From contig CM066311.1 in NCBI GenBank assembly GCA_033807695.1, forward strand, positions 62,001 through 126,000: 64,000 bases of DNA. Reading direction: 5' to 3'. Position 1 is the first letter of the stretch; every line of letters begins with the position of its first letter. Source of the DNA: Daedaleopsis sinensis (lineage: Eukaryota; Basidiomycota; Agaricomycetes; Polyporales; Polyporaceae). Positions 13,801-26,024 of the stretch are shown piece by piece. The notes beneath the pieces are model-generated. The model was not told the origin of the DNA. It was given only the letters and a program-made list of their open reading frames with translations, and did no database searches. The position numbers were made by a program, and so were the translations under genes.

Positions 13801-15292
13801 TTGTTGTTGGAGAGGACGTCGGAGTACGTCGGAGCTGCGTCGGAGGATCGAAACTGGCTAAGTATTTGTAGTGACTGCCGGCGGCTAGATCTCCTTCACA
13901 ATCGTCGCTGCCGCCACTGCGCTCAGTGCCAGGTACTTACCGCAGCCCCTCGACCGACACGCTACGTACTGCCAGCTTGGACCATACACTACCCATGGTG
14001 CACACGAGGACCACGTCGATATGCAGGAGTCGTCAGACGAGGTGAGTCCATCCATCGGGCTCGTGTTTACTGGGAGCACGTCGCGGACGTACGCGTGCTC
14101 GTGGCCTGCAAAGAGCCCTATCGCTCGATCTCCGAGTATCATTTCATGGTACTAGGGGCCGGATGGTCCTATTCCGCGGTCGCAGCTGGAGACACCGAAC
14201 ATGCAACTCGGATGTCTTCCCAACGTGGGGAGTGGTGTGTACGACCGGACGGGTCGGGCGAGGTTTACTGCCGCTCGATACACCATCGTACGTGTTGCAT
14301 CATTCCTCAGTATGGATCCAACGTGAAAGCCGTTGGCCCATGCTACGAAGCTCCCCGGAATCTAGTTGCGGGGCGCTTCGTCCGTCTTCAGCTGCGATAT
14401 CGAGTATGAGGGGCTCCATGGGCATGCACTCCATCCGTCTCTCTACCATGCATCGAACGGTCATACTGATAGCAACCCGTTTTCCCCCAGCTCAGTCTCT
14501 CAGCAGGCAAGATGGTGTCGAAACGCGTTCCTCTTGGTGGGAATTACACGATGGCTCTGCAGACTGCTTGTCCCGCCCGGTCTATGGACGCCGGGTATCC
14601 TCTCTCGGCCTTTGTGTAGTAGACTATTAGTCAATATACCTTTCCCCTCGACTGCACCATGTCCCCCGATTCCGCTACTGGAAAGCTCCAGCCATACACC
14701 CTGAGCGGGTCATCGATCATATGCATCCCCCCCTGGCCCCCAGTGGTATCTAGCCTTCCCCCGCTCCCCACGCACATCGACTCCGATACCAGCCTGAAGC
14801 AAACAGTCTTCGTCCGAAGACCCTCGCGTGGATGAGGACCGTCGTGTATGCTATCATGCAACGGGACCGTGTAAGTCCGTGAGGCTGCGTGAGGGCGTAA
14901 TTACTGTCGTGCCGGTAGTACCCACGGACGCACGCATATTGGCATCCAACACATCCGCGCACACAAACCGACTTATACCCAGCGTCGACTTCCTCCCTAC
15001 CGCGCGGCGCCCCACGTTGCGTCGGTACATGCTCTGGTGGCCGGTTTTGGTGGATGTCCGTGGAGAGCTCCGCGAGTAGGTGGCGAGAACGCCAGAGAGT
15101 CTGTGACATCGCTGCGGTCGAACGGGTCGTCAGAGGAGGTCAGATGTCCGACGGCATGTGCGTGTTTGATTGCAATAGGCGGATGTCAGGAGGAAATCGA
15201 TTAGTGTAGCGTACTGGTACAACAGTGAATCCCAATGCCTCAGATTAGTTCACAACCTCCGTGTCCGATAGCGTCCCGTCCTCGGGCCTCAG

Positions 15293-16827
15293 CTACACGT
15301 CCTCCACGCTTTGCGGTTTCCCTTCCGCCGAGTCACGCTCCCGTCTCTGCGTCGTGAGCGCGCTCACTCTCACAGAGAACGCATGCGTCCGCGTGGCAAT
15401 CGGCGATAGGTTGGGGCTCATCGGTATGTGGGTGGAGAGCGCGGCCGTGCTCGAGCCCGCACCCGACCCCTGCGACTCGAACGAGCGGTCCATCTGCGAC
15501 TTCTTGAGCGCGACGAGGACAATGATCGTCATCGGGTATATCGCCTGCATACGACCAGAGCGACAACCTCAGCTAGAGCCGTGACGAGTCCGAAGTATGG
15601 CAGACTTACGATGGTCGGGACGAGCGCCCCGTTGATGAAATATCCGACGACGCCCCAGAAGTTGCTGACAACATGGCCGGCGTTAGAATCGTACAAGTCT
15701 CCCTGGTTGATGCCGATCTGGTAAATGGTAACCACCACCTGCCAGATGGTTCAGCGCACGCTCGTGACTCGCGAAACCTTCCGGGCAAAGCAAGTCACGA
15801 CATACCCAGATCCCACTATACACTAGCCCCGTCTCTGTCAGCAGAATCAGGATCCGCTCGACATTCGTCATCATCGATCCCCCAGCGAAATAGTTTCGCA
15901 GTAGCCGCGCATGGATCCTGTCCGAATGGCAGAAGTAAGATAGCGTTCGGGGACGCGCGCGGCGCGGGTTGGCATGCATACGCACCAAGCTTTGTACGCC
16001 GTCAAAAGCGTCGCGACCACGTTCGTGACGAGGGACAAAATGGACGCGACCGCTCCGAGCTTGTCTCCGGCGAACAGCTGTCCATAACCTGACTCCTCCC
16101 GAACAAGGTCGAGGTTACACGAGCCACATGTATCCGCGACGCTAATGGCTAAATCGAACAGACATTCATGCTCAGCTTCACACAGCAGAGAGCGGGAAAA
16201 CACCCGAGAGACACGTACCAAAGGTAGCCAGGAGCAACACCGTGCACAGCGCGAAGATCGCGTAGCGCGACCTTCCGGTCCAGATCAGCGACGCCCGCCA
16301 CCACACGACCGCGTCTCCAACGAGTATCTACAAGACGGAAAGCAACGGCGAGAGGCGTCAGGATCCGTCACGACCTAGAGGCCACAGCCTGACGCACATT
16401 GATAGTCAACGTCGCGGTCTGCACGCACGACATCCTGTCGTTGACGGCCGATGTCCGGACGGGGTTGAAGAGCGCCTGGACGTCGCAGCTCGACACCGCG
16501 TCCGCCGCCGCCGCCGCCTCACGCGTGTACACCAGGTTCCGATTGAGCGCGGCGCCCCAGAAGACCGTAGTCGAGGCGTAGAGCACGAACACCGCCGAGA
16601 GGAGGACGGCAGTCGCCCGGCGTGCGAGCCCCTTCCCGCTGAGTTCGACGGCTGAGTCAGCACGAATATAATTGCCGCGGAGAATATGGGACTGACCAGA
16701 GGATGTACGCAGACGCTATTGCGAGGCTTGTCGCGATTCCTGCCGGAGTCCTAAGCGTCAGCAGAGTGGTCATTAGCAAAGACAAAACCTAAGCCACCGA
16801 CGTACCGAAGAGTGCGGTTGACAGCAT
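15293..16827 (-). CDS. seven-helix-type integral membrane protein, 8 exons
   Basis: Spliced model of 361 aa: exons 16827-16802, 16750-16697, 16638-16398, 16327-16219, 16148-15986, 15917-15806, 15738-15610 and 15544-15293. All phases agree, which supports the model. The protein has several hydrophobic segments, starting with an N-terminal helix (TPAGIATSLAIASAYIL) and including FVLYASTTVFWGAAL, YAIFALCTVLLLATF and NVERILILLTETGLVYSGIW. ILVGDAVVWWRA before a helix and AIYPMTIIVLVALKKSQMD at the last helix are, from memory, signatures of a large basidiomycete family of serpentine membrane proteins of unknown ligand and function. The polar Ser/Thr-rich tail after the last helix is probably cytoplasmic. 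The first intron uses a weak GTCGGT donor, so the start is the least certain part. No neighbour within 6 kb. Confidence 0.82.
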
Positions 16828-19800
16828 GGTGTTGATGAACCTCGACACCGAATCTGAACCCGCAGTGTCCATTAAGAGCACCCAGAACGCAAGCGTTCCG
16901 TAGCACGACGGGCTGGAAGGAGGCGGCGAGAGATGCACCATGCCTGTAGAGGATCAGAGTGAGCCTATTGATGAGGATATGCGCAAGGTCGAAGCGCACC
17001 TCACCATCTCCAACACGGGTATAAGTACGTCGTCGCAGTGAGTGCTGCGCCATGCAATAATGAGTATGTCAGTAGCTGCAATTCATCCGGCAAGCAGAGG
17101 GGGACGTGGTCAGCGGACGACCGACGGCGTATCAATGTTGTGATTATCGCCATGCATGCTGTGCAGGATGTCAACGCCTTAGCGCATCCAACTGTCGACG
17201 CCCACTTCTAATGACACCGTTTGTGCCTTTGACGGAATCCCTCCCACGCTCCGAGCCCGGGCACTTCGTATCTAACATAATCGTCCTGTAGACGGTATGT
17301 CGTCGTTGCCTATGCCCTCGGGCCTCGTCTCCAAAAGCGTATAGCCATCATAGCACTTTGGAGCTGGCTACAGTACACCGACACTCGCTGGAGTCGAGGA
17401 AGAATCTGCTAGCGACACCATCCTCGACTCTCAGGCGAATAGAACGCAGCACACATGCTAGCGCCAATGCCGTTTCATCGCCTCCTGCCAATCATGACAT
17501 TCTCGCAGCTGTCATTATGACTCTGGCGGACTAGCAAACGAGGGAGCGAGGGAACCTTTCTCCAAACACGAACAGATTGAAGCTCACCAGAACCCCTGGT
17601 CGCACCGAGCGATGATCCCGATTTCTCTCACTCGTGCGGACATAGGCAATAAACCCCCGACCGGATTACCAGTAGCGGGGAATCACAACCATTGGTATTG
17701 GAGTGACAGATCGTCGGCGCCGTCAGACCAGAAGGCCTCTTAATGGTTCCCAAGGCTGTATTTACAAAATACTAGACCGGGCATGGCCCAATGCATGGGG
17801 ATGTTGTTAGCACACCAGCGAATCTCTCCGTGAGGCGAGATGATGCTTACCAGGTACGCAGGCGGGCCGCAAACATGGACCTGACCGACTCCCACACTTC
17901 TGTATCATCTAGAATATCGACGATAATAAACGCTAATTAACAGATCGACACGAAACCACGGTAACATTGAGCGTACTGCACTAATAATTGTCTTGCTCCA
18001 TGATGCAGAACGCAAGGGCTACGCCTGTAATCGGATCATGTATGTTCATACACTGTCCACTTTCTCAGTATGGCGGATCTTGACGACATTGACAACGACC
18101 TGTGTAGCAAAGGAGATATCCCATATGCCAGTCATGTTCGCAATGACATGGTTGATGCTGAAGAATTGGCCATCCGGCCTTGTTGAGTGCGAGCACACCT
18201 ACACCAACGTCGTGTCTGTAACACATGTGACGGTGTAGCATTGATGGTCCCTGCAGGCAACAGGAACCAGGTTAGCATAGTGTTGCTGGCACAAGTGAGA
18301 CACAACTCTGAGCCCACAATGATGCCCCTCATACTCGATGGCCTTGCAGTTGAAACGGTTTATGAGGACCTAAGCCTAGACCTAGGCATCTGGACGATGA
18401 GGGATTCCCCCACAGTCCGTCGCTATGTGCAAATTGTTTACACATAACTTTGTACGACCGTCAACTGACGTCGTACATGCTGCGATACTCCAAGCGAGTA
18501 TCGCGTAGGTGTCCTCAACGTTTCAAGCTGCTGCCGCGGGATACGCTAGCGTATCCGCCCCCAAGTGCTTCGATGATCACTCGGGAATCGAGCGATAGGG
18601 CATTGAACATCGTGACAGGTACGAGAAGAATGGTGTACGGGGCCTAGACGTACCTAACGTTTGATCACCAGGGCTATTGCGTCCCCTATCTTATCCACGA
18701 TATAGAGTTAAGAAAGTGCAAGCAGGACGACCTATAGTAGACATTCTCTCAGAGCAAGCCGCGAACGCACAGGGAAGACTTACACGTTATGATACTGACC
18801 GAGAGATCAACGACGGCTGCTGCTGAGTTCTCAGCGCGAGGTCCGCTATCCCCTAGCCTCCAGACTCGATGGTTGCATGAGAATAGAGCGATCGGGTCTT
18901 CAAGGTCGCAGATCGATACCGTCAGGGATGTCCGAGCAATGTGCATGCTAAGACCGGCAAGCACTCACTATTTGGCCAGACCTCTGTGCGAGGCGCGATC
19001 CAATAACGAGACGTCCATGCTAAGTGGGTGTGTGGTAGAAGGAGGGGGAGTTGGGGCGAACATTGCAGGGGGATTCAAGCGGGATTTATGCCCCTTCATC
19101 CGTGAGACGGCGCTACCGCAGCACCCTTCGTCGCACATGGACGCGTACAGGCCAAGACCTACCGACCCGTCAGTCATGAGCATACACACAGACCTGTCAG
19201 GTGCAGGGCCATATGATACAGCCCGTCTGACTGCCTCCCTATCATGTGTAACTTGTGCATGGACTCGAATTATTCCAGGGAGCATGTGGTCGTGGTTCTG
19301 CCTTCGGGCGCCACTCCGCGCTCGTAAGAACGCGAGCGATTGTTCCTGTGACTCCCAGTGAGACTGAGAACAGCAGACTGGTCTTGAAATGCGCACCGAG
19401 AGTCCGATAAGGTGTTCATCCGTGCGTCGTGGAGATGCGAAGGGCTGGACAACCGACCAGCAGGTAGTACGCGCAATGTCAGCATGTGGTCTGTCCATCT
19501 CGCGGCGCGCAAGATAACGTGCGAGCCATCCATATCGTGGCGAACATTCCGTCCCAATCAAGGGTCACAATCGAACAACTGCGGGAAATGGCGACACACT
19601 GTCTAGATGACTACAGCGTGAGCGAGAATCAGTAGGAGGACGAACGATTTCAGCTGAGTACCGGACTAGCGTATGTCTCAGTGTCCCCCAATGTGGTCGT
19701 GCGAATGCTACCCGACGATTCAGCTCTTCAGCCTCACGAGAGCAGAAGACGGAAAGCGTACCAGTAGTAGGCCCAGGACGCCGTCATAGTCCAAGAGCCC

Positions 19801-22800
19801 TCGAGATCGTGCTATACCACGCCGAACAGGTCTTGGAGAAGCGAAGGCGCATCAGAATCCTTGAAGAAGCTCGACCGGCACTCATCCCGTTGTGCAGGAG
19901 GACGCGCCGCTTGTCCACTGATCTGCGCACCGCGCTCGCGCACGTTTCTTCTCAAAGTGCCGAGATCGTTGACATCCGAATTCAGGTTTCTGGTATCGTT
20001 TGCGGTGGCAGTCGAGGGCGGTAGGGAAGTGGACTCGTAGGATGGTGGAACGTAAACACGGGGACCCGAAGGATGTCTTCATAATCTCGCGATCGCCTTT
20101 GGGAGTCCAGTGGAGGTTGGCCAGGCAGCTCCGCGCCCTATAGGCTGTGACCGCTGCAGGGAACGCCGTCCGTAGCATGCTCTCCAGGCAGTGCACAAGC
20201 GAATCTGGGACAATGTTGTGATGGACACGCGACTCTGCGCCGCTGGGGCCGGGATATGGGACAACGGACAAGGATGGATCAATAGGCGAGGCGTACGCGA
20301 TTCTGGCGTCGGTGGACAGGGCGCTGTCGAGTTTGCTCTTACGGACCGGCACGTGCAGCGTCTCATCAGGTCTGAAGAGGTGGTCGCTACAGGGTCCCTG
20401 AGGTTGCAAGGCGATATGACGTTCTAAGTAATGACTATCTGTAGTGATGAGGAACTGTTGTCAGAGCAGATCGCTAACGGACGAGCAGGAAACACACCAT
20501 GGCCAATGGATCAATCGCGATTCTGCCCTGCTCAAATGCTTGGAATTCCGAAATGGAACGTTCGCGCAAGGGCACAGCGCCCTCGTACCCCGTCAATCGC
20601 CACACGAAGCGTCTCGTTGGTTAAATCATACTTGTCATTGCAGTCTAGCCTAAGCGTACGAACATTTCGATCTTACACCGCTCCATTCGACCGACCGCCT
20701 GCATCTCACAACAGGCCGCCTCGGAACAGTGATACTGTTCCCTGTACATAACATCCACCACGGCTCGCGAAGCGCAACTCGCCCGGGCGCAGTTCTAGCT
20801 GGCCTGGCAGGTAGTCCGAGACCCGACGCCGTCTAACTCAGAGTCCATGCCCGAAGCCCTCGAAACGCATCGCCCGGGAATGCACGTCAAGTCCAGCACG
20901 ATGAGTTGCGGCTGTGACGCGTCTCCATCCGAGCATGTGCCGAGGGCCCGACCGCATTCACGAGCTCATCGCATATTTCCCGCATGAGCTCCGCACCCGG
21001 GTCACCACGACCCGCCCGCGGAGCCCCTGTGGAACGCACGCGCGTTGCTCCATGAAGAGACCTCTCGCAGTATGTGCTTAGCTTGCGCACGCAGAACAGA
21101 ACCGGATATTGCGAGAGGAACCTTCGCCTCTACCCCATGCCGTGCAAAAGGACTTACTTACCTAGGTTTAGGGTCCAGCCGCCGGCATAGTCCCCACAAC
21201 TTCTGCAGAACATGCCATCCACAAGTGGACCTAGTGGGCCTTCGCTAAGTTTCTAGTAGTCGGGTAGTGTTCGAGGAGTGGATATGGTCCCGCTTTGTGA
21301 CACCGGACATCGTCGTCCGCTATCGGGCAGCGTTGTGGAGGGGAAGGTGCCAAAATCTTCTTCGTCTGAGAGACAGAAATGTGCATGGTGGATGCGGAGA
21401 TGTCGTGGAGGTACGTACCACGATGACAGACCGCCTTCTCTACGTAATCTCGCATATACGGGACAGAGTTTTTGAGTTGCGGTGCCATACTTTGCGGCTG
21501 GTCAGAAGATGCTATTGCGGGTCACGATGAACAAATGAAAATGAGTCTGCGAGCTGCTGAGCAGGCGGTGATCGAAACTCACCGAGAGAAAAGAGCACAT
21601 CAGTTCGCTGGTGGCGAGGGGAAGGGGTGATATTTGGTGGGAGATCCCTGAGTGGGCCGTACTTGTAGTACAGGACAGGGTAGTGAGTTCGACCATAAAG
21701 ATCTGGACTGCGATGCAGCCGCATTGTCGGTGGAGGGTCGAGGGCAATGATATGTCGGAAACAGGACGAAACGAAGGGCTTCCGCAAGGAGGAGTGTAGA
21801 CACCCAAGAAGAGACTATCGCTGAGCCCAATATCGCTCCTCGCAATGGTACAGTCAGTACGCATATGCCACATGTCTTTGTCCGTAGCAGAAGGTGTAAG
21901 CATACATAGTGCTCAATAGGAGACTTGGACGCACCAAACAACGGCTCCTGCTGCAGGTCTGCTGTCGTGGCTGCTAGCTCGTAACTGATCCTCCTCTGGG
22001 GCACCTCTCCTATTGCGCAGCACGAGCTTCGTTTGCGTATGACCTAGATTTCGGATGCCATGCTGGCCCAGTAGGAGATGCGATCCCTATATCTTATGTT
22101 CAGCAATGACGAGCGTGGTTCAAACTTGGCCACCATACGTTGGGAATAGCGCGACCTGGGCCCTAGGTCAGTCACAGTGGAGGGATATGCGGTGCCTCCA
22201 GAGCGAAGAGTAGCATGTGATAAGCATAGTAAGTATGGCATGAGGGGGAGGAGGAGGAGGAGGAAGTTCGGTCGTCGAGTCGGAGGACAACGAGGAGGGT
22301 CTGTCGAGCGACGAGCTTTCTGGCAGTTGGCGCTGTGTGAGTTTCCACGCATCTCTTTCCTGCATCCAACCTCCTCCAGCACCCGAGCTCGGCCGCCCAG
22401 CTGTCTATCTAAATGTCTTCTTTACCTCAGTCTTCTCTCGCGAGCCGCCTATGCCGTATCTACTGGAAACTCTCGACAGGCTCGCTGGTGGCTAGTACTG
22501 TTTGCATAGAATGCGGCTATCTGGAGCTATTCACGGTCAACGACACGAGACAGGGGACACACCCGGTACGTCCGCTTATGATGTTGCACTGCACCTCATC
22601 GTCAAATACCGTCAGAACATAGTGTAATCTATAGCTAAAACGTAAGTGCTGCTTCCTGGCAGCTCTCAGCACGCTCGCTGGTCGAATGAGCTGCGTACTG
22701 TCTGGTTGCTATAATCCCTTCGTCTGGCGCCACAGTCAACATCTTACTCTACATGCGTCTGCATGCGTCAGTCTCGTTGTTGATAATGCTCTACTGTAGG

Positions 22801-22897
22801 TTCACTATGCTACATGTGCGTTCGTTACTGGCCGAACTTCCACTCTTTTACAGGACACTCTAGAACCGGCACCATGACGGTACCCTGGCTACTGAGT
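16828..22897. other. 6 kb intergenic stretch, no supported gene
   Basis: Open frames here reach about 197 codons, but they overlap one another on opposite strands (for example 18789-19361 plus against 18968-19561 minus), show no domains and connect to no intron chain. A GGA microsatellite lies at 22242-22266. I see nothing else. Confidence 0.55.
22242..22266. repeat. GGA trinucleotide microsatellite
   Basis: A run of GGGGGAGGAGGAGGAGGAGG type sequence in the intergenic region downstream of the WD40 fusion gene. Confidence 0.85.
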
Positions 22898-25562
22898 CTA
22901 CACGCCCACCGTCTCCAGCTTCCGCACCACCACCGAGGTATCATTCGCCCCGGAGATTAGCAGTTTCCCGTCGGGGGAGAACAGCACGTGAGTGACTCGT
23001 CCCGAATGCTCGTTGAAGTTCGTCTCGCTCGTCCCGCTCTCCGCGCTCCACAGCCGCACCGTGCAGTCGTCCGACGCAGACGCGATGTGCTTGCTATCGG
23101 GAGAGAACTGCACCGCGTTCACGCCCATATCGTGCTCCGTCAGCGTGAACCTCTTCTCCATCTCCGCCGCGTTGTATACCGCCACAGTCGAGTCCGTGGA
23201 GCCCATCGCCACCGTCGTCCCGTCGGGCGAGAACGCAATGGAAGAGACCGGCACCTGGTGGTCGTACAGGATGGCGAGTGCTTCTCCCCGCTTGACTTCC
23301 TCGCTCTTGATGTTCCAGAGCCGCACTCCCCCGTCTTCGCACGCAGCCGCGAGGTGTTCGGAGTCGGGACTGAACTGGGCACGGAGGACGCCCGCGCGGC
23401 TTTCGAGCGCGACGCGGAGTGCGCCGGACTCGACGTCCCAGACGAGGCATGTGGAGTTCCCGCCGCCCGAGGCGAGCATGCTCCCGTCGGGAGAGAACAC
23501 GGAGAAGACGACGGGGTCCTTCTGTTCTTCGAGAAGGGATATCTGCTCGTGCGTTGCGGGATCCCAGATGCGCACCGTCGTGTCTTCCGAGCAAGAGACG
23601 AGCTTCGTGCCGTCGGGAGACCATGCGACCATGTTGACTAGGTCGGTGTGTCCCTCGAGCACCCCGGACGGCTCGCTCTCCGTCACGTCCCAGATAGTCA
23701 CGCGTCCGTCGGTGCCGGCCGACGCAAGGTGGCGACTGTCAGGGGAAAACGCGACATACTCGCTCGACGACAGCCACTCTCGACGAGTGCGTTGCTCGCG
23801 GGTGCTCCACAGCAGAATGCGCCCGTCATCCGAGGTGCTTGCGACCCATTCGCTGTTGGGGGAAACGGCGAGGGACTTGATCGGGTCATCGTGATTGTAA
23901 GACTGCCACGTCTTCATTTCTTCTGATGAGGGAGTCTCTTCGGGTAGGGTTTCGGCTTCGCCGTGGTCGTCTGTATGTCCTGAGGGAGAGGTGAGAGGCG
24001 CGAACAACGATCGGTTATCATGGGACGAACCGGTTGTTACTGGTGAGTTGTCATATGGTTGGGCAATAACATCTACAGTCATCTCATGGGGTTCTTGAGG
24101 CTCGTCTAGTGGCAAGTCGACAACAACTGTTCCAACTGCGGGCGGTGAAGTTAATATCGAGAATGCCACTCGATAGCGTGCAGCTGACCTCCATGCTCGT
24201 CCACTTGAACTGGCGGGGCGGCCTGCTCGAGGCCGTCTCGTACATCGTCTGGTATCTCAGTAGCCTTTATACTCCTCAGCACTCCTCTAGCATGAACTCT
24301 GAGGCGCAGTACGTACCCTGAAGATGGCGTAGACATCTGTGTCGGACGCGATTGCGATGTCGGCCTCCGAGTGCTGCAGCGTTGATTAGCACCAGCACCC
24401 CGAGCACGCAACGAATGTACGTACGTCCAAAATCCAATCTAGAAGAACGGTGACAGGATCATAGGCCTAGTGCTCCGCATGAGTTGCGTCCCCTACAAGC
24501 GACTGGACCAAAAACACTCACAACACTTCGAGGAGGTAACTCCTCAAACCCCGCGCTCTCTACATCCTGGTCCGACGCGGCCAGCTCTGACGACCCGTCT
24601 TCAGCACCGTCATCGCCAGGCGGCAGCTCGTGCGGACCCGCTGCGGCCTGCATCGGGTGGTATCGCCATATCCTCCGCTTCATCTTGTAATAGTTCACGA
24701 AGATATGCTGCGTCGGTCTGCGCGCGGCTTGCCCCTCGGGGACGAGCTCGCCGGCGGAGCGGTCGACAGTAGTGGGCCCGAAGTTGCAGCGGCTGCCCGA
24801 GATCATCTGCTGCTCGCCCGAGAGCGAGAACGAGATCGAGCCGATCCCGCTCGCGCCGAGAGAGATGGACCCGGACTCGTTCTTGGAGCGACCGCTGAAG
24901 ACAGTCGTGAACCACTCCGTCGTCTTTGTCGTGCCGCTGATGAACATCAAGTCCTCGAGCCGCACGTCGAGCCCGGGGTCCACCCGTCCCTGCCGGCCGT
25001 AGTTCGCGAAGCTCAGCCAGCTGCTGTGATTGCGCTCCAGGTACCGCACGATGGGCAGCTTTGCGGTGAACTGCACGATCTCTGCGGGGGGCGCGAGCAC
25101 GAGCAGCGCGCCGGTATCCGCTTTCATCCTGAACTCGAATTTGGCGCCGGCCGACACGATCGCTAGAGGCCTGCGGTGCGGATGAGCGCAGAGAGCAAAT
25201 TCTCAACTGATAGTCACGCACGTGTCCACATCCACCCCTGCTACGACGGCCTTAGCGTCGATGGTTCGGTTGAAAAGAACCCTATCTTTGATCGTCTGGT
25301 CCCTTCTGATCTGCGCCGACGAAACGAGCAACTGGACAAAGCCTTCCGGCACACCGTACATGGCGTTCACCAGATCGTCCTCGGTCTTCGTGGTGTTGAA
25401 CAAGTGGCGGAACTTGCCCTTGTCGAGCCAGCCTACTGCACCGAGCTCGATCTCTGGAAGATGTTGCTCGGGCTGGGGGTCCCACAGCGCGTAGCCGTAT
25501 CCGATGTTGCTCATCTGTTTGCCATAGATGTTCCAGCAGTGGCCGGGATCGGGTTGAGCCAT
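22898..25562 (-). CDS. agaricomycete N-terminal module fused to WD40 propeller
   Basis: Six exons (25562-25222, 25170-24522, 24466-24425, 24373-24317, 24264-24189, 24135-22898) give 800 aa, and every junction keeps phase. Residues 1-330 form a module seen in many agaricomycete hypothetical proteins: GYGYALWDPQP near the start, HLFNTT, VPEGFVQLL, a WLSFANYG / LMFISGTTKTTEWFT core and a YYKMKRR motif. A linker follows with VTVLLDWILD and HSEADIAIASDTDVYAIF, each on its own small exon. The last exon (413 codons) encodes about eight WD40 blades, with closing motifs ILLWS, VTIWD, VRIWD, CLVWD, VRLWN, VAVYN, VRLWS and VVVRK. The fusion depends on a 53-base intron with a GTCAGC donor; unspliced, the upstream frame would stop 12 codons later and the WD40 frame would lack an ATG at its start. 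WD40 propellers are scaffolds for protein binding; the role of the module is unknown. Start chosen at the first ATG of exon 1; an upstream exon is possible. Confidence 0.85.
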
Positions 25563-26024
25563 GAAGTTCTGAGGCTGCGACAGGGGCACAGTAGGAAGAG
25601 GAACATGAGCAAGGGAAATTGGGAATCGGACGACGGCAATGCGGCGAGTTGGTGGCGTCTATGTGCGTAAAAGACAAAGACTTTGATGATGAGTATCTAA
25701 GAACACGAGGCCTTCACGAGGTGACGAGTACTGAGCGTCAGCATCGCTCTTCCCCTTCAACCAGTGACATAATGCAACGTGGTGCGTAGGCTCCTGCCAG
25801 GTTCCCGAGCGTGATATTATCAGGTAAACCCGGGTGTAGTACTCATATACGGATATATGACTAGCCGCCGTTACTGCGTAACTTCAACTACTGTGGCGAG
25901 AACTAATACGTTCACATCATAATTTCACAGGGCGTGTAGTGCTAACATCTCAGCGACTTAAGGGGTAGCGTATCATGATTCCATCACAAGAACATACGAG
26001 AGCACAGATGTCGATGAGCCTATA
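25563..26024. other. intergenic, presumed promoter of WD40 fusion
   Basis: About 460 bases between two minus-strand genes. It holds the upstream region of the WD40 fusion gene and the 3' end of the helical protein gene. I see no clear TATA or CCAAT element and no gene. Confidence 0.5.

Larger units (their letters stand above)
1..15292. other. gene-poor flank, no supported gene
   Basis: Both strands carry only short open frames without recognisable domains, without plausible intron chains and mostly with overlapping antisense competitors. I see no transposase, reverse transcriptase, rRNA or convincing tRNA. The stretch holds the duplication at 6367-6482 and the inverted-repeat element at 13459-13712, described separately, and a few short microsatellites (for example the TTACTG-type run near 5570-5596). 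It may be old, decayed transposon sequence, but nothing I can read proves that. Confidence 0.6.

Noticed and set aside
13663..14409. 248-codon plus-strand open frame, the longest in the left flank
   Set aside because: It begins inside the right arm of the inverted-repeat element and runs through a homopurine tract that removes stops; composition is Arg/Cys-rich without domains, and minus-strand frames overlap it.
1..15292. Telomere-proximal or intact retrotransposon sequence
   Set aside because: No TTAGGG-type arrays, no long terminal repeats and no reverse transcriptase or integrase motifs could be read.
18789..19561. Overlapping open frames of 190 (plus) and 197 (minus) codons
   Set aside because: They are mutual shadows in GC-rich sequence with no domain, no intron chain and no neighbour support.
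19882..20409. 175-codon minus-strand open frame
   Set aside because: No recognisable motif, no plausible codon pattern and opposing frames of similar length; treated as chance.
22992..23894. 300-codon plus-strand frame opposite the WD40 exon
   Set aside because: Antisense shadow of a strongly supported WD40 coding sequence with biased codons.
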